From Parvibaculum sp. (GTDB lineage Bacteria; Pseudomonadota; Alphaproteobacteria; Parvibaculales; Parvibaculaceae): 64,000 nt of DNA. A program made the position numbers and the translations under genes. The notes beneath the pieces were generated by a model. That model had not been told where the DNA came from and made no database searches. It saw only the letters and a program-made list of their open reading frames with translations. This document shows positions 55,413-64,000 of this stretch, piece after piece. Location: contig JAHBYL010000007.1 of NCBI GenBank assembly GCA_019635955.1, forward strand, positions 1 to 64,000, given 5' to 3'. Position 1 is the stretch's first letter. Every line of letters starts with the position of its first letter.

Positions 55413-57542
55413 TCAGATGCTCCCCACGGTGCGCAGCTTGATGCGCGGATGGATTTCGTTCTGCGACATGACGAATGTCTGCGGGCGGAAGCGCTCCACG
55501 ATCGAGCGGACATAAGGCCGGACGCCGGGGCTCGTCAGCAGCACCGGCACATCGCCCGCCTGTGCCGCTTCCTCGAAGCGGTCGCGCATCGAGGAAATGA
55601 ACTCTTGCAGCATGGAGGGCTGCATGGCGAGCTGCTTTTCTTCGCCCTGGCCGATCAAGGATTCGGCAAAGGCCTGCTCCCAGCGTGGCGACATGGTGAC
55701 GAGCGGCAGCGCGTTGTTCGCATCCGAATGGGCGGCGCAGATCTGGCGGGCGAGGCGCGCGCGAACATGCTCCGTGATGAGGGTAAGGCTCTGCGTATGG
55801 CCCACGGCCTCGGCGATGCCTTCCATGATGGCGGCAAGGTCGCGGATGGAGATGCGCTCGGTGAGCAGCGTCTGCAGCACGCGCTGGATTCCGGTGACCG
55901 TGATCTGCGACGGCACGAGATCCTCGACGAGCTTCTTGTGTTCCTTGCCGAGTTCGTCGAGGAGCTTCTGCACTTCCGCGTAGGAAAGCAGGTCGGCCAT
56001 ATTGTCCTTGATGATTTCGGTCAGATGCGTGGTCAGCACCGTCGGCGGATCGACGACCGTGTAGCCGCGGAAGGAGGCTTCCTCACGCAGGCCTTCGTCG
56101 ATCCAGGTGGCCGGCAGACCGAAGGCGGGCTCCGTCGTGTGCAGGCCCGGCAGCTGGATCTGGTTGCCGTGCGGATCCATGACGAGAAGCTGGCCGACAT
56201 AGACTTCGCCGCGGCCGGCCTCCACTTCCTTTACGCGGAAGACATAGGAGTTCGAGTCGATCTGGACATTGTCGAGAATGCGGACCGACGGCATGACGAA
56301 GCCCATGTCGCTCGCGATCTGGCGGCGCAGCGCCTTGATCTGGTCGGTGAGCTTCTTGTGGTCCTTGCCGTTGATGAGGGGCAGCAGCGCATAGCCGATC
56401 TCGAGGCGGAGTTCGTCCATCTTGAGCGCAGTGCTGATCGGCTCGTCTACGGGAGGCGCCGCTTCGGCCGCCGTCTCGCGCTCGGTTTCAGCGTCCAGCG
56501 CCCGCTGTTTACGGGTCTTGGTCAGATAGTAAGCGAGGCCGCCCGCGCCGCCAGCAAGGGCGAGGAAGGGAATGGCCGGAAGACCGGGCAGGAAGGCCAT
56601 TGTGCCCATGACGAAGGACGACATGCCGAGCGCCTGAGGATAGCCCGAGAGCTGATCGAACAGCGCCTGATCTGCGGCGCCTTCGACACCGGCCTTCGAA
56701 ACGAGGAGGCCTGCGGCGGTAGAAACGATCAGCGCCGGAATCTGGCTCACCAGGCCGTCGCCGATGGTCAGCAGCGTATAGGTATGCGCGGCTTCGCCGA
56801 AGCCCAGATTGTTCTGGGCGACGCCGACGATGATGCCGCCGACAATGTTGATGAAGGTGATGAGCAGGCCGGCGATCGCGTCGCCGCGCACGAACTTCGA
56901 GGCGCCGTCCATGGCACCGAAAAAGGAGCTTTCCTTTTCGAGGTTCGAACGGCGCTCGCGCGCTTCCTTCTCGTCGATAAGACCGGCTGAAAGGTCGGCG
57001 TCGATGGCCATCTGCTTGCCGGGCATGGCATCCAGGGTAAAGCGCGCCGCGACTTCGGCGATGCGGCCCGAACCCTTGGTGATGACGACGAAGTTCACGA
57101 TGACGAGGATCGCGAAGACGATCACGCCGATCACGAAATTGCCCTGCATCACGAAGTTGCCGAAGGCCTCGATGACCTTGCCGGCGCTGTCCGTACCCTC
57201 ATGGCCATTGCCGAGAATGAGGCGTGTGGAGGCAAGGTTCAGCGCAAGGCGCAGCATGGTCGCGATGAGAAGCACGGTCGGGAAGGCGCTGAATTCGAGC
57301 GGCTTCTGGATGAAGAGCGCCGTCATCAGCACGAGCACCGAAAAGGTGATCGAGATCGCAAGCGAGAAGTCGAGCATGAAGGCCGGCATCGGCAGGATCA
57401 GCACGACGATGATCGCCATGACGCCGAGAGCGAGCGCGAGGTCGCCACGCTTCAGAACGCTCGACAGGACGCTGCCCGGCGTCACGCCGGACAATCCGTC
57501 GAACATTCCCTTTTTTCCGGCCGAGCCGCTCACGTCAGTCAT
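55413..57542 (-). CDS. flhA: Flagellar export gate protein FlhA
   Basis: FlhA is the inner-membrane component of the flagellar type III export gate. The 709 residues include about eight membrane helices in the first half (ALGVMAIIVVLILPMPAFMLDFSLAIS onward). The FHIPEP signature region is EFSAFPTVLLIATMLRLALNLASTRLIL. A linker follows with TKTRKQRALDAETERE, then a cytoplasmic C-terminal domain from about 370 that docks chaperones. Length is normal. It follows flbD by 37 bases as the last gene of the fliF operon. Confidence 0.97.
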   Translation of the reverse strand: MTDVSGSAGKKGMFDGLSGVTPGSVLSSVLKRGDLALALGVMAIIVVLILPMPAFMLDFSLAISITFSVLVLMTALFIQKPLEFSAFPTVLLIATMLRLALNLASTRLILGNGHEGTDSAGKVIEAFGNFVMQGNFVIGVIVFAILVIVNFVVITKGSGRIAEVAARFTLDAMPGKQMAIDADLSAGLIDEKEARERRSNLEKESSFFGAMDGASKFVRGDAIAGLLITFINIVGGIIVGVAQNNLGFGEAAHTYTLLTIGDGLVSQIPALIVSTAAGLLVSKAGVEGAADQALFDQLSGYPQALGMSSFVMGTMAFLPGLPAIPFLALAGGAGGLAYYLTKTRKQRALDAETERETAAEAAPPVDEPISTALKMDELRLEIGYALLPLINGKDHKKLTDQIKALRRQIASDMGFVMPSVRILDNVQIDSNSYVFRVKEVEAGRGEVYVGQLLVMDPHGNQIQLPGLHTTEPAFGLPATWIDEGLREEASFRGYTVVDPPTVLTTHLTEIIKDNMADLLSYAEVQKLLDELGKEHKKLVEDLVPSQITVTGIQRVLQTLLTERISIRDLAAIMEGIAEAVGHTQSLTLITEHVRARLARQICAAHSDANNALPLVTMSPRWEQAFAESLIGQGEEKQLAMQPSMLQEFISSMRDRFEEAAQAGDVPVLLTSPGVRPYVRSIVERFRPQTFVMSQNEIHPRIKLRTVGSI

Positions 57543-57579
57543 TTAATCGTTCCCACCAACTCTGAACTTCCGTCAGGTC

Positions 57580-58947
57580 TCAGCCGAATTGCGGCCGCGC
57601 TTCGCCCGGCGTCGGAATGGAAACGCCCTGCTCGCCATATTCCTTGAGCTTGTTGCGCAAGGTGCGGATGGAAATGCCGAGAATGTTCGCGGCGTGCGTG
57701 CGATTGCCGAAGCAATGATCGAGCGTTTGCAGGATGAGGTCCTGTTCGACCTCGGCGACCGTCTTGCCGACAAAGGCGCGGGAGGCTGCATCGGCGGCGG
57801 CTGCCGCCTTCTGTGCGACGCCGCCAAGCGGCGCGTCGTCGAGGCGTGTGCCGTCAGGCAGGCGGATGGCGCTCACGTCGATTTCGTCGGCGGTCGAGAG
57901 AAGGACGGCGCGGTGCATCGTGTTTTCGAGCTCCCGCACATTGCCTGCCCAGCGGTGCCGGGTCAGGAAGTCGCGTGCTTCCGCGGCAAGGGCCTTGGGC
58001 GCGAGACCGTTCGCCTTCGCATAGCGGGCAGAGAAGTGATCGGCCAGCGCCAGGATATCGGCCGGGCGCTCGCGCAGGGCCGGAAGCTGAAGGTTCACCA
58101 CATTCAGACGATAGAAGAGGTCTTCGCGGAAGCGGCCGGCGCGAGCTTCGGACTGCAGGTCCCGGTTCGATGTCGCGATGATGCGGATATTAACCTTAAC
58201 CGGAGTCTTCCCGCCGACGCGATCGATCTCGCGCTCCTGAATGGCGCGGAGGAGCTTCGCCTGGAGACGGATGTCCATTTCGCTGATTTCGTCGAGCAGC
58301 AGCGTGCCGCCATCGGCTTCCTCGAACTTGCCGATACGGCGGGCCACTGCGCCGGTGAAGGCGCCCTTCTCATGGCCGAAGAGTTCCGACTCGAGCAGGT
58401 TTTCGGGGATCGCGGCGCAGTTCACGGAGATGAAGGGCTTGTCGCGGCGGAGCGAGCGGTCATGGACATAGCGCGCCATGACTTCCTTGCCGGTGCCGGA
58501 TTCGCCGGTGATGAGGATCGAGGCGTCGGACGGCGCGACCTGATCGGCGAGCTTCACGACGCCAGCCATGCGCGCATCGCGGAAGACGAGTGCATGATTG
58601 TCCTCGGCGACGGCCGCGAGCACGGCCGCGATGAGTTCGGCGTCCGGGGGCAGGGGGATATATTCCTTGGCGCCTGCACGGATGGCATTCACGGCGGCGC
58701 GCGCATCGGTTTCGACGCCGCAAGCCACCACGGGAATGCAGATATGTTCGGCCTGGAGCCGCGGGATGAGGCTCGAAATATCCGCGGCGACGTCGACCAT
58801 CATCAGATCAGCGCCGCGGCCGGCGCGCAGGGTTTCGATCGCCTGGTCTACCGTTTCGGTATGCGTCACCTTGGCGCCCTTCGACATCGCCATCTTGGTG
58901 GCGGTGGAGAGCTGTCCGTTCAGGGTTCCGACGATCAGAAGGCGCAT
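57580..58947 (-). CDS. flbD: Sigma-54 activator FlbD
   Basis: FlbD is the flagellar sigma-54-dependent activator of alphaproteobacteria. The 455 residues have an N-terminal receiver-like domain and a AAA+ domain with Walker A GESGTGKE (148-155) and the sigma-54 contact motif GAFTGA (195-200). A Fis-type HTH lies at the C-terminus (NRTHAANILGISIRTLRNKLKEYG). The receiver lacks the paired acidic residues after strand 1 (LLIVGTLNG), though an Asp is kept near residue 52. It may thus be controlled by protein partners rather than phosphate. The fliF-fliG-fliH-fliN-flbD order matches the Caulobacter operon. Confidence 0.94.
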   Translation of the reverse strand: MRLLIVGTLNGQLSTATKMAMSKGAKVTHTETVDQAIETLRAGRGADLMMVDVAADISSLIPRLQAEHICIPVVACGVETDARAAVNAIRAGAKEYIPLPPDAELIAAVLAAVAEDNHALVFRDARMAGVVKLADQVAPSDASILITGESGTGKEVMARYVHDRSLRRDKPFISVNCAAIPENLLESELFGHEKGAFTGAVARRIGKFEEADGGTLLLDEISEMDIRLQAKLLRAIQEREIDRVGGKTPVKVNIRIIATSNRDLQSEARAGRFREDLFYRLNVVNLQLPALRERPADILALADHFSARYAKANGLAPKALAAEARDFLTRHRWAGNVRELENTMHRAVLLSTADEIDVSAIRLPDGTRLDDAPLGGVAQKAAAAADAASRAFVGKTVAEVEQDLILQTLDHCFGNRTHAANILGISIRTLRNKLKEYGEQGVSIPTPGEARPQFG

Positions 58948-59006
58948 CTGCGGCTCCTCTACTTTCTATGCTGCTACGAGTAAGTCCGGTTCAAGAGGAG
59001 AAGGGG

Positions 59007-59360
59007 TTAGCCGATCCCGCCCTTGACGATTTCGGTCATGGTCACGCCGAGGCGGTCATCCACCACGACGACTTCGCCACGGGCAACGAGGCGATCGTTC
59101 ACATAGATGTCGATGGCCTCGCCGACCTTGCGGTCGAGTTCCACGATCGCGCCGCGGCCGAGCTTCAGCAGGTTCGACACTTCCATATGTGTCTTGCCAA
59201 GCACGGCAGAAACATTCACCGGCACGTCGAAAACGGCTTCGAGGTCCTGCCCGGTGCGAACCTGTTCCTCGTCCTCCGCCGTCATCGCGGGCACGTCCGC
59301 AGGCAGCGGCGCGGCGTCGGTGAGATCGGGCAGGGAGACTTCTTCGTCATGCTCGGCCAT
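59007..59360 (-). CDS. fliN: Flagellar motor switch protein FliN
   Basis: FliN forms the lower C-ring with FliM and responds to CheY. The 117-residue protein has a low-complexity acidic N-terminus (about 1-30, MAEHDEEVSLPDLTDA). The SpoA domain follows: VFDVPVNVSAVLGKTHMEVSNLLKLGRGAIVELDRKVGEAIDIYVNDRLVARGEVVVVDDRLGVTMTEIV. It lies between fliH and flbD in the fliF operon, with 21- and 59-base gaps. Confidence 0.96.
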   Translation of the reverse strand: MAEHDEEVSLPDLTDAAPLPADVPAMTAEDEEQVRTGQDLEAVFDVPVNVSAVLGKTHMEVSNLLKLGRGAIVELDRKVGEAIDIYVNDRLVARGEVVVVDDRLGVTMTEIVKGGIG

Positions 59361-59381
59361 GGGTTTGCTCCTTCAGATTTC

Positions 59382-60122
59382 TCAGGACTGCGCCTGTGCC
59401 GGGCGCGAGGGCTCCGGCATGGCAAGCGCGTCGGCGTCGCCATGCGCAGGCGACAGCGTTTCGATGTAGCGGGCAACGATGCCCGTAATTTCTTCGGCGA
59501 TTTCCTCGCGGTTGCGGACAACGCCGCCATCCGCCCATTCGACGACGCAATCGCCTTCCTGCAGCGCGGGTTCGCCGAGCAGGATGATGCGGCCGGCAAG
59601 CCCGCGTTCCATCGCCATGCGGTCGACGGTTTCCTTCAGGCCTTCGACGAGCGAGACGGAAACGCGGAGCAGGATGTGCGGTTCGCGGTTCAGATGCGAA
59701 AGACATTCGCGAAGGACGGCCTCAATCTCGGCTTCCGGCCGGGTCGCGATCAAGGCGGGCGCAAGCTTGCGCGCCGCCTCGAGTGCGACGGACACGGATT
59801 CCTTGCGCGAAATTGCGATCTGGCTGTCGAGCGCGGCCAGAAGCGCGGCAGAGCTCTCGGCCAGCTGGCGTATCGAGTTGGCGAGGCTTTCGTCGGCACG
59901 CGCGACGGCTTCCCGCTCGCCGGCCGAGAAGCCCTCAGCATAACCGATCTTGCGGGCGTTCTCGACATCGGCTTCGGTCACCCGCATCTCGACGTCGGGC
60001 GCGCGATGAGCCTGCTTCGGCCCGTCGCCGAAATACGTGTCGAAGGTGAACTTCACGGCCTGCTTCATGGTGTGCGCCTGGGTGCCCATCTCGTTTCGAT
60101 GCCGATCAATAAATGAGTTCAT
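59382..60122 (-). CDS. fliH: Flagellar assembly protein FliH (FlbE)
   Basis: FliH is the export-apparatus stator that binds FliI. In Caulobacter the same operon position is held by FlbE. The 246-residue protein has a helical segment ([30 protein letters not shown]) and a C-terminal VWA/ATP-synthase-delta-like part ([48 protein letters not shown]). Start choice: the ATG at 60122 overlaps the fliG end by 17 bases but has GAAGG 9 bases upstream. ATGs at 60089 and 60068 are alternatives without a clear Shine-Dalgarno. Confidence 0.87.
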   Translation of the reverse strand: MNSFIDRHRNEMGTQAHTMKQAVKFTFDTYFGDGPKQAHRAPDVEMRVTEADVENARKIGYAEGFSAGEREAVARADESLANSIRQLAESSAALLAALDSQIAISRKESVSVALEAARKLAPALIATRPEAEIEAVLRECLSHLNREPHILLRVSVSLVEGLKETVDRMAMERGLAGRIILLGEPALQEGDCVVEWADGGVVRNREEIAEEITGIVARYIETLSPAHGDADALAMPEPSRPAQAQS

Positions 60123-61131
60123 TGTCGGCGCCTTCGGACGCGAGCATGATCTCGCCCTTGTTCGCCAGGTCCTTGGCCACGTTGACCATCGTCATCTGGG
60201 CTTCATCCACATCCTTCAGGCGGACGGGGCCCATCATTTCCATGTCTTCGCGCAGGATCTTCGCCGCACGTTCGGACATGTTGGCGAAGAAGAGATCGCG
60301 CAGCGTGTCCGAAGCGCCCTTGAGGGCGATGCCGAGCTTGTTCTTGTCCACCGAGCGGAGCAGCGTCTGGACGCCGCCGGGGTCGAGCCTGCCAAGGTCC
60401 TCGAAAGTGAACATGAGCGCCTTGATGCGGTCGGCGCTTTCGCGGGCACGCTCTTCAAGCGCAGCGAGGAAGCGGCCTTCCGTCTGGCGGTCGAAATTGT
60501 TGAAGATTTCCGCCATGAGTTCATGGCTGTCGCGGCGATTGGTGCGCGACAGGTTCGACATGAATTCCGAGCGGAGCGTCTGCTCGACCTTGTCGAGAAT
60601 TTCCTTCTGCACCGATTCCATGCGGAGCATGCGCGTCACAACCTCGAGCGCGAAGTCCTCCGGCAGATGCGTGAGGACGCGCGCAGCGTGTTCCGAGCGG
60701 ATCTTCGTCAGCACGACGGCCACGGTCTGCGGGTATTCGTTCTTGAGGTAGCTTGCGAGCACGGCCTCATTCACATTGCCGAGCTTTTCCCACATGGTGC
60801 GGCCGGCGGGGCCGCGAATTTCGTCCATGACCGAATTGACGCGGTCTTCCGGAAGGAAGCGCATCAGGAGCCGTTCGGTCGATTCATAGGAGCCGACGAG
60901 CGCGCCGGTGCCCGACACTTTCGATGCGAACTCGACAAGAAGCTTCTCGACCGTGCCGGCCTGAATGGTGCCGAGCGACGACATGATCTGCGACATTTCG
61001 CGGATCTCGTCCTCGTCGAACATTTCCCAGAGCGGCGCGGCATCGTCCGCGCCGAGCGCGAGCATGAAGATCGCAGCCTTCTGGGGACCGGTCAGGGTCT
61101 TGTCGTCCTTGATCTTGGGTGCGGTTGCCAC
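60106..61131 (-). CDS. fliG: Flagellar motor switch protein FliG
   Basis: FliG couples the C-ring to the stator and sets torque direction. The 341 residues have N-terminal ([37 protein letters not shown]), middle ([26 protein letters not shown]) and C-terminal ([48 protein letters not shown]) ARM domains. The last contains the charged torque residues. It is 11 bases downstream of fliF in the same operon and overlaps fliH. Confidence 0.97.
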   Translation of the reverse strand: MATAPKIKDDKTLTGPQKAAIFMLALGADDAAPLWEMFDEDEIREMSQIMSSLGTIQAGTVEKLLVEFASKVSGTGALVGSYESTERLLMRFLPEDRVNSVMDEIRGPAGRTMWEKLGNVNEAVLASYLKNEYPQTVAVVLTKIRSEHAARVLTHLPEDFALEVVTRMLRMESVQKEILDKVEQTLRSEFMSNLSRTNRRDSHELMAEIFNNFDRQTEGRFLAALEERARESADRIKALMFTFEDLGRLDPGGVQTLLRSVDKNKLGIALKGASDTLRDLFFANMSERAAKILREDMEMMGPVRLKDVDEAQMTMVNVAKDLANKGEIMLASEGADNELIY

Positions 61132-61142
61132 GGTTCAGTTCC

Positions 61143-62807
61143 TCACGCGGTCTCATGCAGCCAGCTGCGGAGAATGGAGATCGATTCGTCGGGATGGTTG
61201 TTGACGAGTTCGCCGATCTTGCGGACAGAAGACTGCTTCACCTTGCCTGCAACCTGGGCGATGTCGATGAGCATGTCCTCGCTGAGCTGGTCGGGCGAGG
61301 GCAGGGCGCCCGCTATGCCGTCGTCACTGCCGTCCGCGAGGGCGAGGCTTCCGGGTGCGCCGGCAAGCGCCGGCTGGCCGCCAGCCGAAGCGGCACCGGC
61401 GATCCCGGGCGCGATGCGCGCGATCAGCGGACGCAACACAAAGAACATGGCGATCAGCGCGAGAACACCGATCACGGCGAGTTCGGCGAGGCGCATGATG
61501 TCGGCGCGGCCGAAATCGAAGAGGCCAGGTTCGGTCGCATCGTCAGCGCCGATCTCCATGCGAGGCGTCTCCGCGAACTGGAGGTTCACGACTTCCACCT
61601 GGTCGCCGCGCGCCTCGTCGAAGCCGATCGCCGATTTCACGAGGGCGGCGATCTTCGACAGTTCTTCCTCCGAGCGCGGCGTATAGACCATGTTGCCTTC
61701 GGAGTCGGGCGCATAGGCGCCGTCCACAAGCACCGCAACGGAGAGGCGCTTCACGCGGCCGGGCTCCATGATCTCGGTCTTGGTGGTGCGGGAGATTTCG
61801 TAGTTGACGGTTTCTTCCGTGCGGTTCGCGGCCTGACGGGAGCCGCTTTCGCCTTCGCCGCCCGCGAGATTGGCGTTCGGCAGATTGTTGCCGACCGTGA
61901 CGCCGTCATTGCGCACGCCGTCGGAGCTGGTGGAGGAATCTTCCACCGTCTGCGTCGAGCGGACGACCTGGCTTGCCGGGTCGAAGGTGTCCGAGGTCTG
62001 CGTGATACGGTTGTAGTCCATCTGCGCGGCGACTTCGACGCGGGCCTTTTCCGCGCCGACGACGCGCTGAAGAATGTTCTCGAGATGCGTGCGCAGCCGT
62101 GTCTCGTAATTTGTGCGGCGCTCGTCGACCGAGCTTGCGAGCATGGCTTGCGCATCGTCGCCGGTGCCGCTGGCGAGGAGGGTGCCGCGCTCGTCCACGA
62201 TCGAAACGCGCCCGGGCACGAGCCCGTCCACGGCGGAAGAGACGAGATACTGGATCGCCTTCACCTGCTGGGTGCTGAGCGAGTTACGGGACACCTTGAG
62301 GACGATCGAGGCCGTGGGCTCGCGGCGGTCGCGCGAAAAGAGTTCCCGTTCCGGAAGGACGAGGTGGACGCGAGCGGCCTGAATGCCTTCGATCGCGCGG
62401 ATGGTGCGCGCCAGCTCGCCTTCGAGCGCGCGCAGATGATTGATGTTCTGGACGAAGCTCGTCGTGCCGAGCGAGTCGGCATTGTCGAAAATCTCGTAGC
62501 CCACGGTGCCGCCCGCGGGCAGGCCCTTGCCGGCCAGCATCATGCGCAGGCGGGGGACTTCGGACTGCGGCACATAGATCATGCTGCCATTGCCGCGAAT
62601 TTCGTAGGGTACCTTGGCGGTGTCGAGTTCGGCAGTCATTTTCGCGGCGTCTTCGATGCCGATATCGGAGAAGAGCAGCGCCTTGGGCTCGCCGCCCATG
62701 CGCATCGCGATAAAGCCGAAGAAACCAAGAAGGGTCACGGCGACAAGTGCCAGCGCTGCAAGCCGGACTGTGCCCAGTGACCTGAGAAATGCCGAAAAAT
62801 CGCTCAC
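61143..62807 (-). CDS. fliF: Flagellar MS-ring protein FliF
   Basis: FliF forms the MS ring, the base of the flagellum. The 554 residues have two membrane helices (about 14-35, LAALALVAVTLLGFFGFIAMR; about 435-455, LAVIGVLALIAMFFVLRPL). Between them lies the YscJ/FliF periplasmic domain (AGKGLPAGGTVGYEIFDNADSLGTTSFVQNINHLRALEGEL, ARVHLVLPERELF). A cytoplasmic C-terminal tail binds FliG. The start is a GTG at 62807 with GAGGT 7 bases upstream. It is first of the fliF-fliG-fliH-fliN-flbD-flhA operon. Confidence 0.97.
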   Translation of the reverse strand: MSDFSAFLRSLGTVRLAALALVAVTLLGFFGFIAMRMGGEPKALLFSDIGIEDAAKMTAELDTAKVPYEIRGNGSMIYVPQSEVPRLRMMLAGKGLPAGGTVGYEIFDNADSLGTTSFVQNINHLRALEGELARTIRAIEGIQAARVHLVLPERELFSRDRREPTASIVLKVSRNSLSTQQVKAIQYLVSSAVDGLVPGRVSIVDERGTLLASGTGDDAQAMLASSVDERRTNYETRLRTHLENILQRVVGAEKARVEVAAQMDYNRITQTSDTFDPASQVVRSTQTVEDSSTSSDGVRNDGVTVGNNLPNANLAGGEGESGSRQAANRTEETVNYEISRTTKTEIMEPGRVKRLSVAVLVDGAYAPDSEGNMVYTPRSEEELSKIAALVKSAIGFDEARGDQVEVVNLQFAETPRMEIGADDATEPGLFDFGRADIMRLAELAVIGVLALIAMFFVLRPLIARIAPGIAGAASAGGQPALAGAPGSLALADGSDDGIAGALPSPDQLSEDMLIDIAQVAGKVKQSSVRKIGELVNNHPDESISILRSWLHETA

Positions 62808-62969
62808 GTACCCACCTCTTCTTGTCAGTGCGCAAGCCGTGAGCCCGTTTCTGGACCTGTGCCCGTGCCCGACAGGAGGTGTGGTGCAATTCCTTTGCCC
62901 CGGATGCCCGATCCATCTTGCCCGATCGGGGGTCCCCTTGCCGCTAGGCAGAAATTACCGCCTGCAGCC

Positions 62970-62984
62970 TAAACAGATGTTTAA
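62970..62984 (-). promoter_or_regulatory. Near-consensus CtrA box upstream of fliF
   Basis: On the minus strand TTAA-N7-TTTA (62984 down to 62970) matches 7 of 8 positions of the TTAA-N7-TTAA CtrA consensus. It lies 163-177 bases upstream of the fliF start and inside the sciP-fliF gap. In Caulobacter the fliF operon is a CtrA-dependent class II operon, so the site is plausible, though distant. Confidence 0.5.
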
Positions 62985-63029
62985 CGGGCCCGGCAATTTT
63001 TGCCGGGTAGCCCGGGAAGGGGGCAAATA

Positions 63030-63067
63030 AAATGAAAAGCGCCGGCGGAGGGAGGTTCCGCCGGCGC
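63030..63067 (-). terminator. Intrinsic terminator of sciP
   Basis: An 11-bp perfect stem (GCGCCGGCGGA 63039-63049, TCCGCCGGCGC 63057-63067) is followed on the minus strand by TTTTCATTTT. It lies 36 bases after sciP and separates it from fliF. Confidence 0.88.
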
Positions 63068-63103
63068 CCGAGAGGACAGCAAGTACGCAGATACTCTTCT
63101 ATC

Positions 63104-63379
63104 TCACTGCCTGTACTGCTGAACGCGGGTCGCGCGCAGACCCGCAAGCCCATGGCGTTCGATGGACCGCTGCCAGCTCAGGAATTCTTCCACCGTCAGC
63201 GTGTAGCGGCGGCAAGCGTCGTCCAGGCTGAGCAGGCCACCGCGAACGGCGGCGACGACTTCGGCCTTGCGACGGATCACCCAGCGCTTCGTGTCCGGCG
63301 GCGGCAGGTCAGCGATCGTGAGCGGGCTCCCGTCGGGGCCGATCACGTAGTTGACCTTCACGGTCTGGTGTTCACTCAT
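63104..63379 (-). CDS. sciP: CtrA inhibitory protein SciP (DUF1153)
   Basis: SciP is a small helix-turn-helix protein that binds CtrA at promoters and blocks RNA polymerase recruitment. The 91 residues carry the nearly invariant core YVIGPDGSPLTIADLPPPDT, RWVIRRKAEVVAAVRGGLLSLDDACRRYTLTVEEFLSWQ and RHGLAGLRATRVQQYRQ. Its full family length and conservation leave little doubt. It is encoded between flgD and fliF, in the same regulon it is expected to control, and its upstream region has a CtrA-like site. A terminator follows. Confidence 0.96.
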   Translation of the reverse strand: MSEHQTVKVNYVIGPDGSPLTIADLPPPDTKRWVIRRKAEVVAAVRGGLLSLDDACRRYTLTVEEFLSWQRSIERHGLAGLRATRVQQYRQ

Positions 63380-63431
63380 CGAACTTTATTCTCCGTACTC
63401 ATCGCATGCTGGGAGCATAGGCCGGGGGCTT

Positions 63432-63446
63432 TTAAAAAACGGCTAA
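63432..63446 (-). promoter_or_regulatory. Near-consensus CtrA box upstream of sciP
   Basis: On the minus strand TTAG-N7-TTAA (63446 down to 63432) matches 7 of 8 positions of the CtrA consensus. It lies 53-67 bases upstream of the sciP start, where a CtrA-activated promoter would place it. SciP is CtrA-activated in Caulobacter. Confidence 0.55.
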
Positions 63447-63513
63447 GTGCCTTGGTAAAATTTCTCCAAAATCAAAGACTTAGGCGTTTCATTGCGGGAC
63501 GAAACCCGCTCTC

Positions 63514-64000
63514 TCAGGTCGAACCCGGCTGCTTTACCGCGGTGATCTGGGAATAACGGATTTGCGCTCCGTTAATGGTCAGAAGCGGATCGGTCGAACT
63601 CATGTCGATGGCGGTAACGATGCCGGTCGTGCGCGTGTCCACAGCGACGGGGGCGCCGGTGGCGGAATTGGCAGTGACTTTCAAAAAATAGGTGCCATCG
63701 GGCAGGGTGCTGCCATTGGCGTCCTTACCGTCCCAGGTGAACTGGTGGCTGCCCTTGTCGGCGCTCATCCGCTCGGTATAGACGGTGGCGCCATCGCTGT
63801 TGATGACCTGGAGAATGGTATCGGGCGCGTCGGCGGCGGTGGCGAAGCTCCAGCGGGCCTCTCCACTTTCGAGCAGGGCGCCGGTGCCCGACCCCGTCAC
63901 TTCCTTGCCAAGCAACGACACGGCCAGATTGGCGTTCTGGACCGAGTTGGCGATCAGCAGCAGCTCAAGGTTTCGGTTGGTCTGGATCGACTGTTCCACG
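63514..64000 (-). CDS. flgD: Flagellar hook assembly protein FlgD (partial)
   Basis: FlgD caps the growing hook. The visible part (about 162 residues) starts within the conserved N-terminal capping sequence (EQSIQTNRNLELLL) and runs through the FlgD Ig-like/tudor region (WDGKDANGSTLPDGTYFLKVTANSATG). It ends with the C-terminal strand (TDPLLTINGAQIRYSQITAVKQ). The N-terminal ~60 residues, including the usual FMKLLVTQL segment, lie beyond the window edge. The in-frame GTG at 63999 is an internal valine, not the start. Confidence 0.9.
   Translation of the reverse strand, partial: VEQSIQTNRNLELLLIANSVQNANLAVSLLGKEVTGSGTGALLESGEARWSFATAADAPDTILQVINSDGATVYTERMSADKGSHQFTWDGKDANGSTLPDGTYFLKVTANSATGAPVAVDTRTTGIVTAIDMSSTDPLLTINGAQIRYSQITAVKQPGST

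Overview
This window is chromosomal DNA from an alphaproteobacterium. The evidence is a ruvCAB-ybgC-tolQRAB-pal-cpoB-tilS-ftsH block, an RpoH-type sigma factor, and the cell-cycle regulators ChpT, CtrA and SciP next to a Caulobacter-style fliF-fliG-fliH-fliN-flbD-flhA flagellar cluster. A CYP153-type alkane hydroxylase with its own 2Fe-2S ferredoxin, several MAPEG genes and high GC suggest a Parvibaculum-like hydrocarbon-degrading member of the class. That genus assignment is inference. There is no rRNA, insertion sequence, prophage or CRISPR array. Gene density is high, and most of the content is core genome.

Layout. 0-2.7 kb: Holliday-junction genes ruvC, ruvA, ruvB, translationally coupled to ybgC by ATGA overlaps. 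3-8.3 kb: the Tol-Pal envelope system. 8.4-11.8 kb: tilS and ftsH. 11.9-14.8 kb: an accessory module (MliC-like lipoprotein, ferredoxin, CYP153, divergent TetR) between ftsH and folP-glmM. 14.8-18 kb: folP, glmM, thiD. 18-21.8 kb: a MocR-type regulator divergent from phzF-lysE, then an EamA exporter. 22-25 kb: serC, preceded by a serC-type leader RNA, and serA. 25-30 kb: a PAS protein, a pentapeptide-repeat protein, pirin-OsmC, and two tandem paralogous lipoproteins of unknown function. 30-35.9 kb: purA, two MAPEG genes, then a TPP riboswitch driving two unknown four-helix membrane proteins and thiC, followed by an unusual Mug-like glycosylase. 36-43.9 kb: SpoU methylase, D-aminoacylase-like amidohydrolase, SnoaL-like protein, msrA, AI-2E permease, rpoH, rluD. 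43.9-44.5 kb: a gene-poor stretch with a candidate small RNA (two CCTCC-loop hairpins behind a promoter) and tRNA-Glu(CTC). 44.5-50.5 kb: a third MAPEG gene, a coiled-coil protein, EipA (DUF1134), the ydbH-ynbE-ydbL envelope operon, cysQ. 50.6-64 kb: chpT, ctrA, fliI-fliJ, yajQ, a small membrane protein, and the fliF operon with sciP and the end of flgD.

How the genes work together. Three themes dominate: envelope integrity (Tol-Pal, YdbH system, EipA, FtsH, RpoH), cell-cycle control of motility (ChpT phosphorelay to CtrA, SciP, FlbD, flagellar basal body and export genes), and metabolite-responsive RNA control (TPP riboswitch, serC leader). Near-consensus CtrA boxes lie upstream of ctrA, sciP and fliF. 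The least explained items are the riboswitch-linked membrane proteins, the lipoprotein pair, the candidate anti-Shine-Dalgarno RNA and the Mug-like protein lacking the usual catalytic asparagine.
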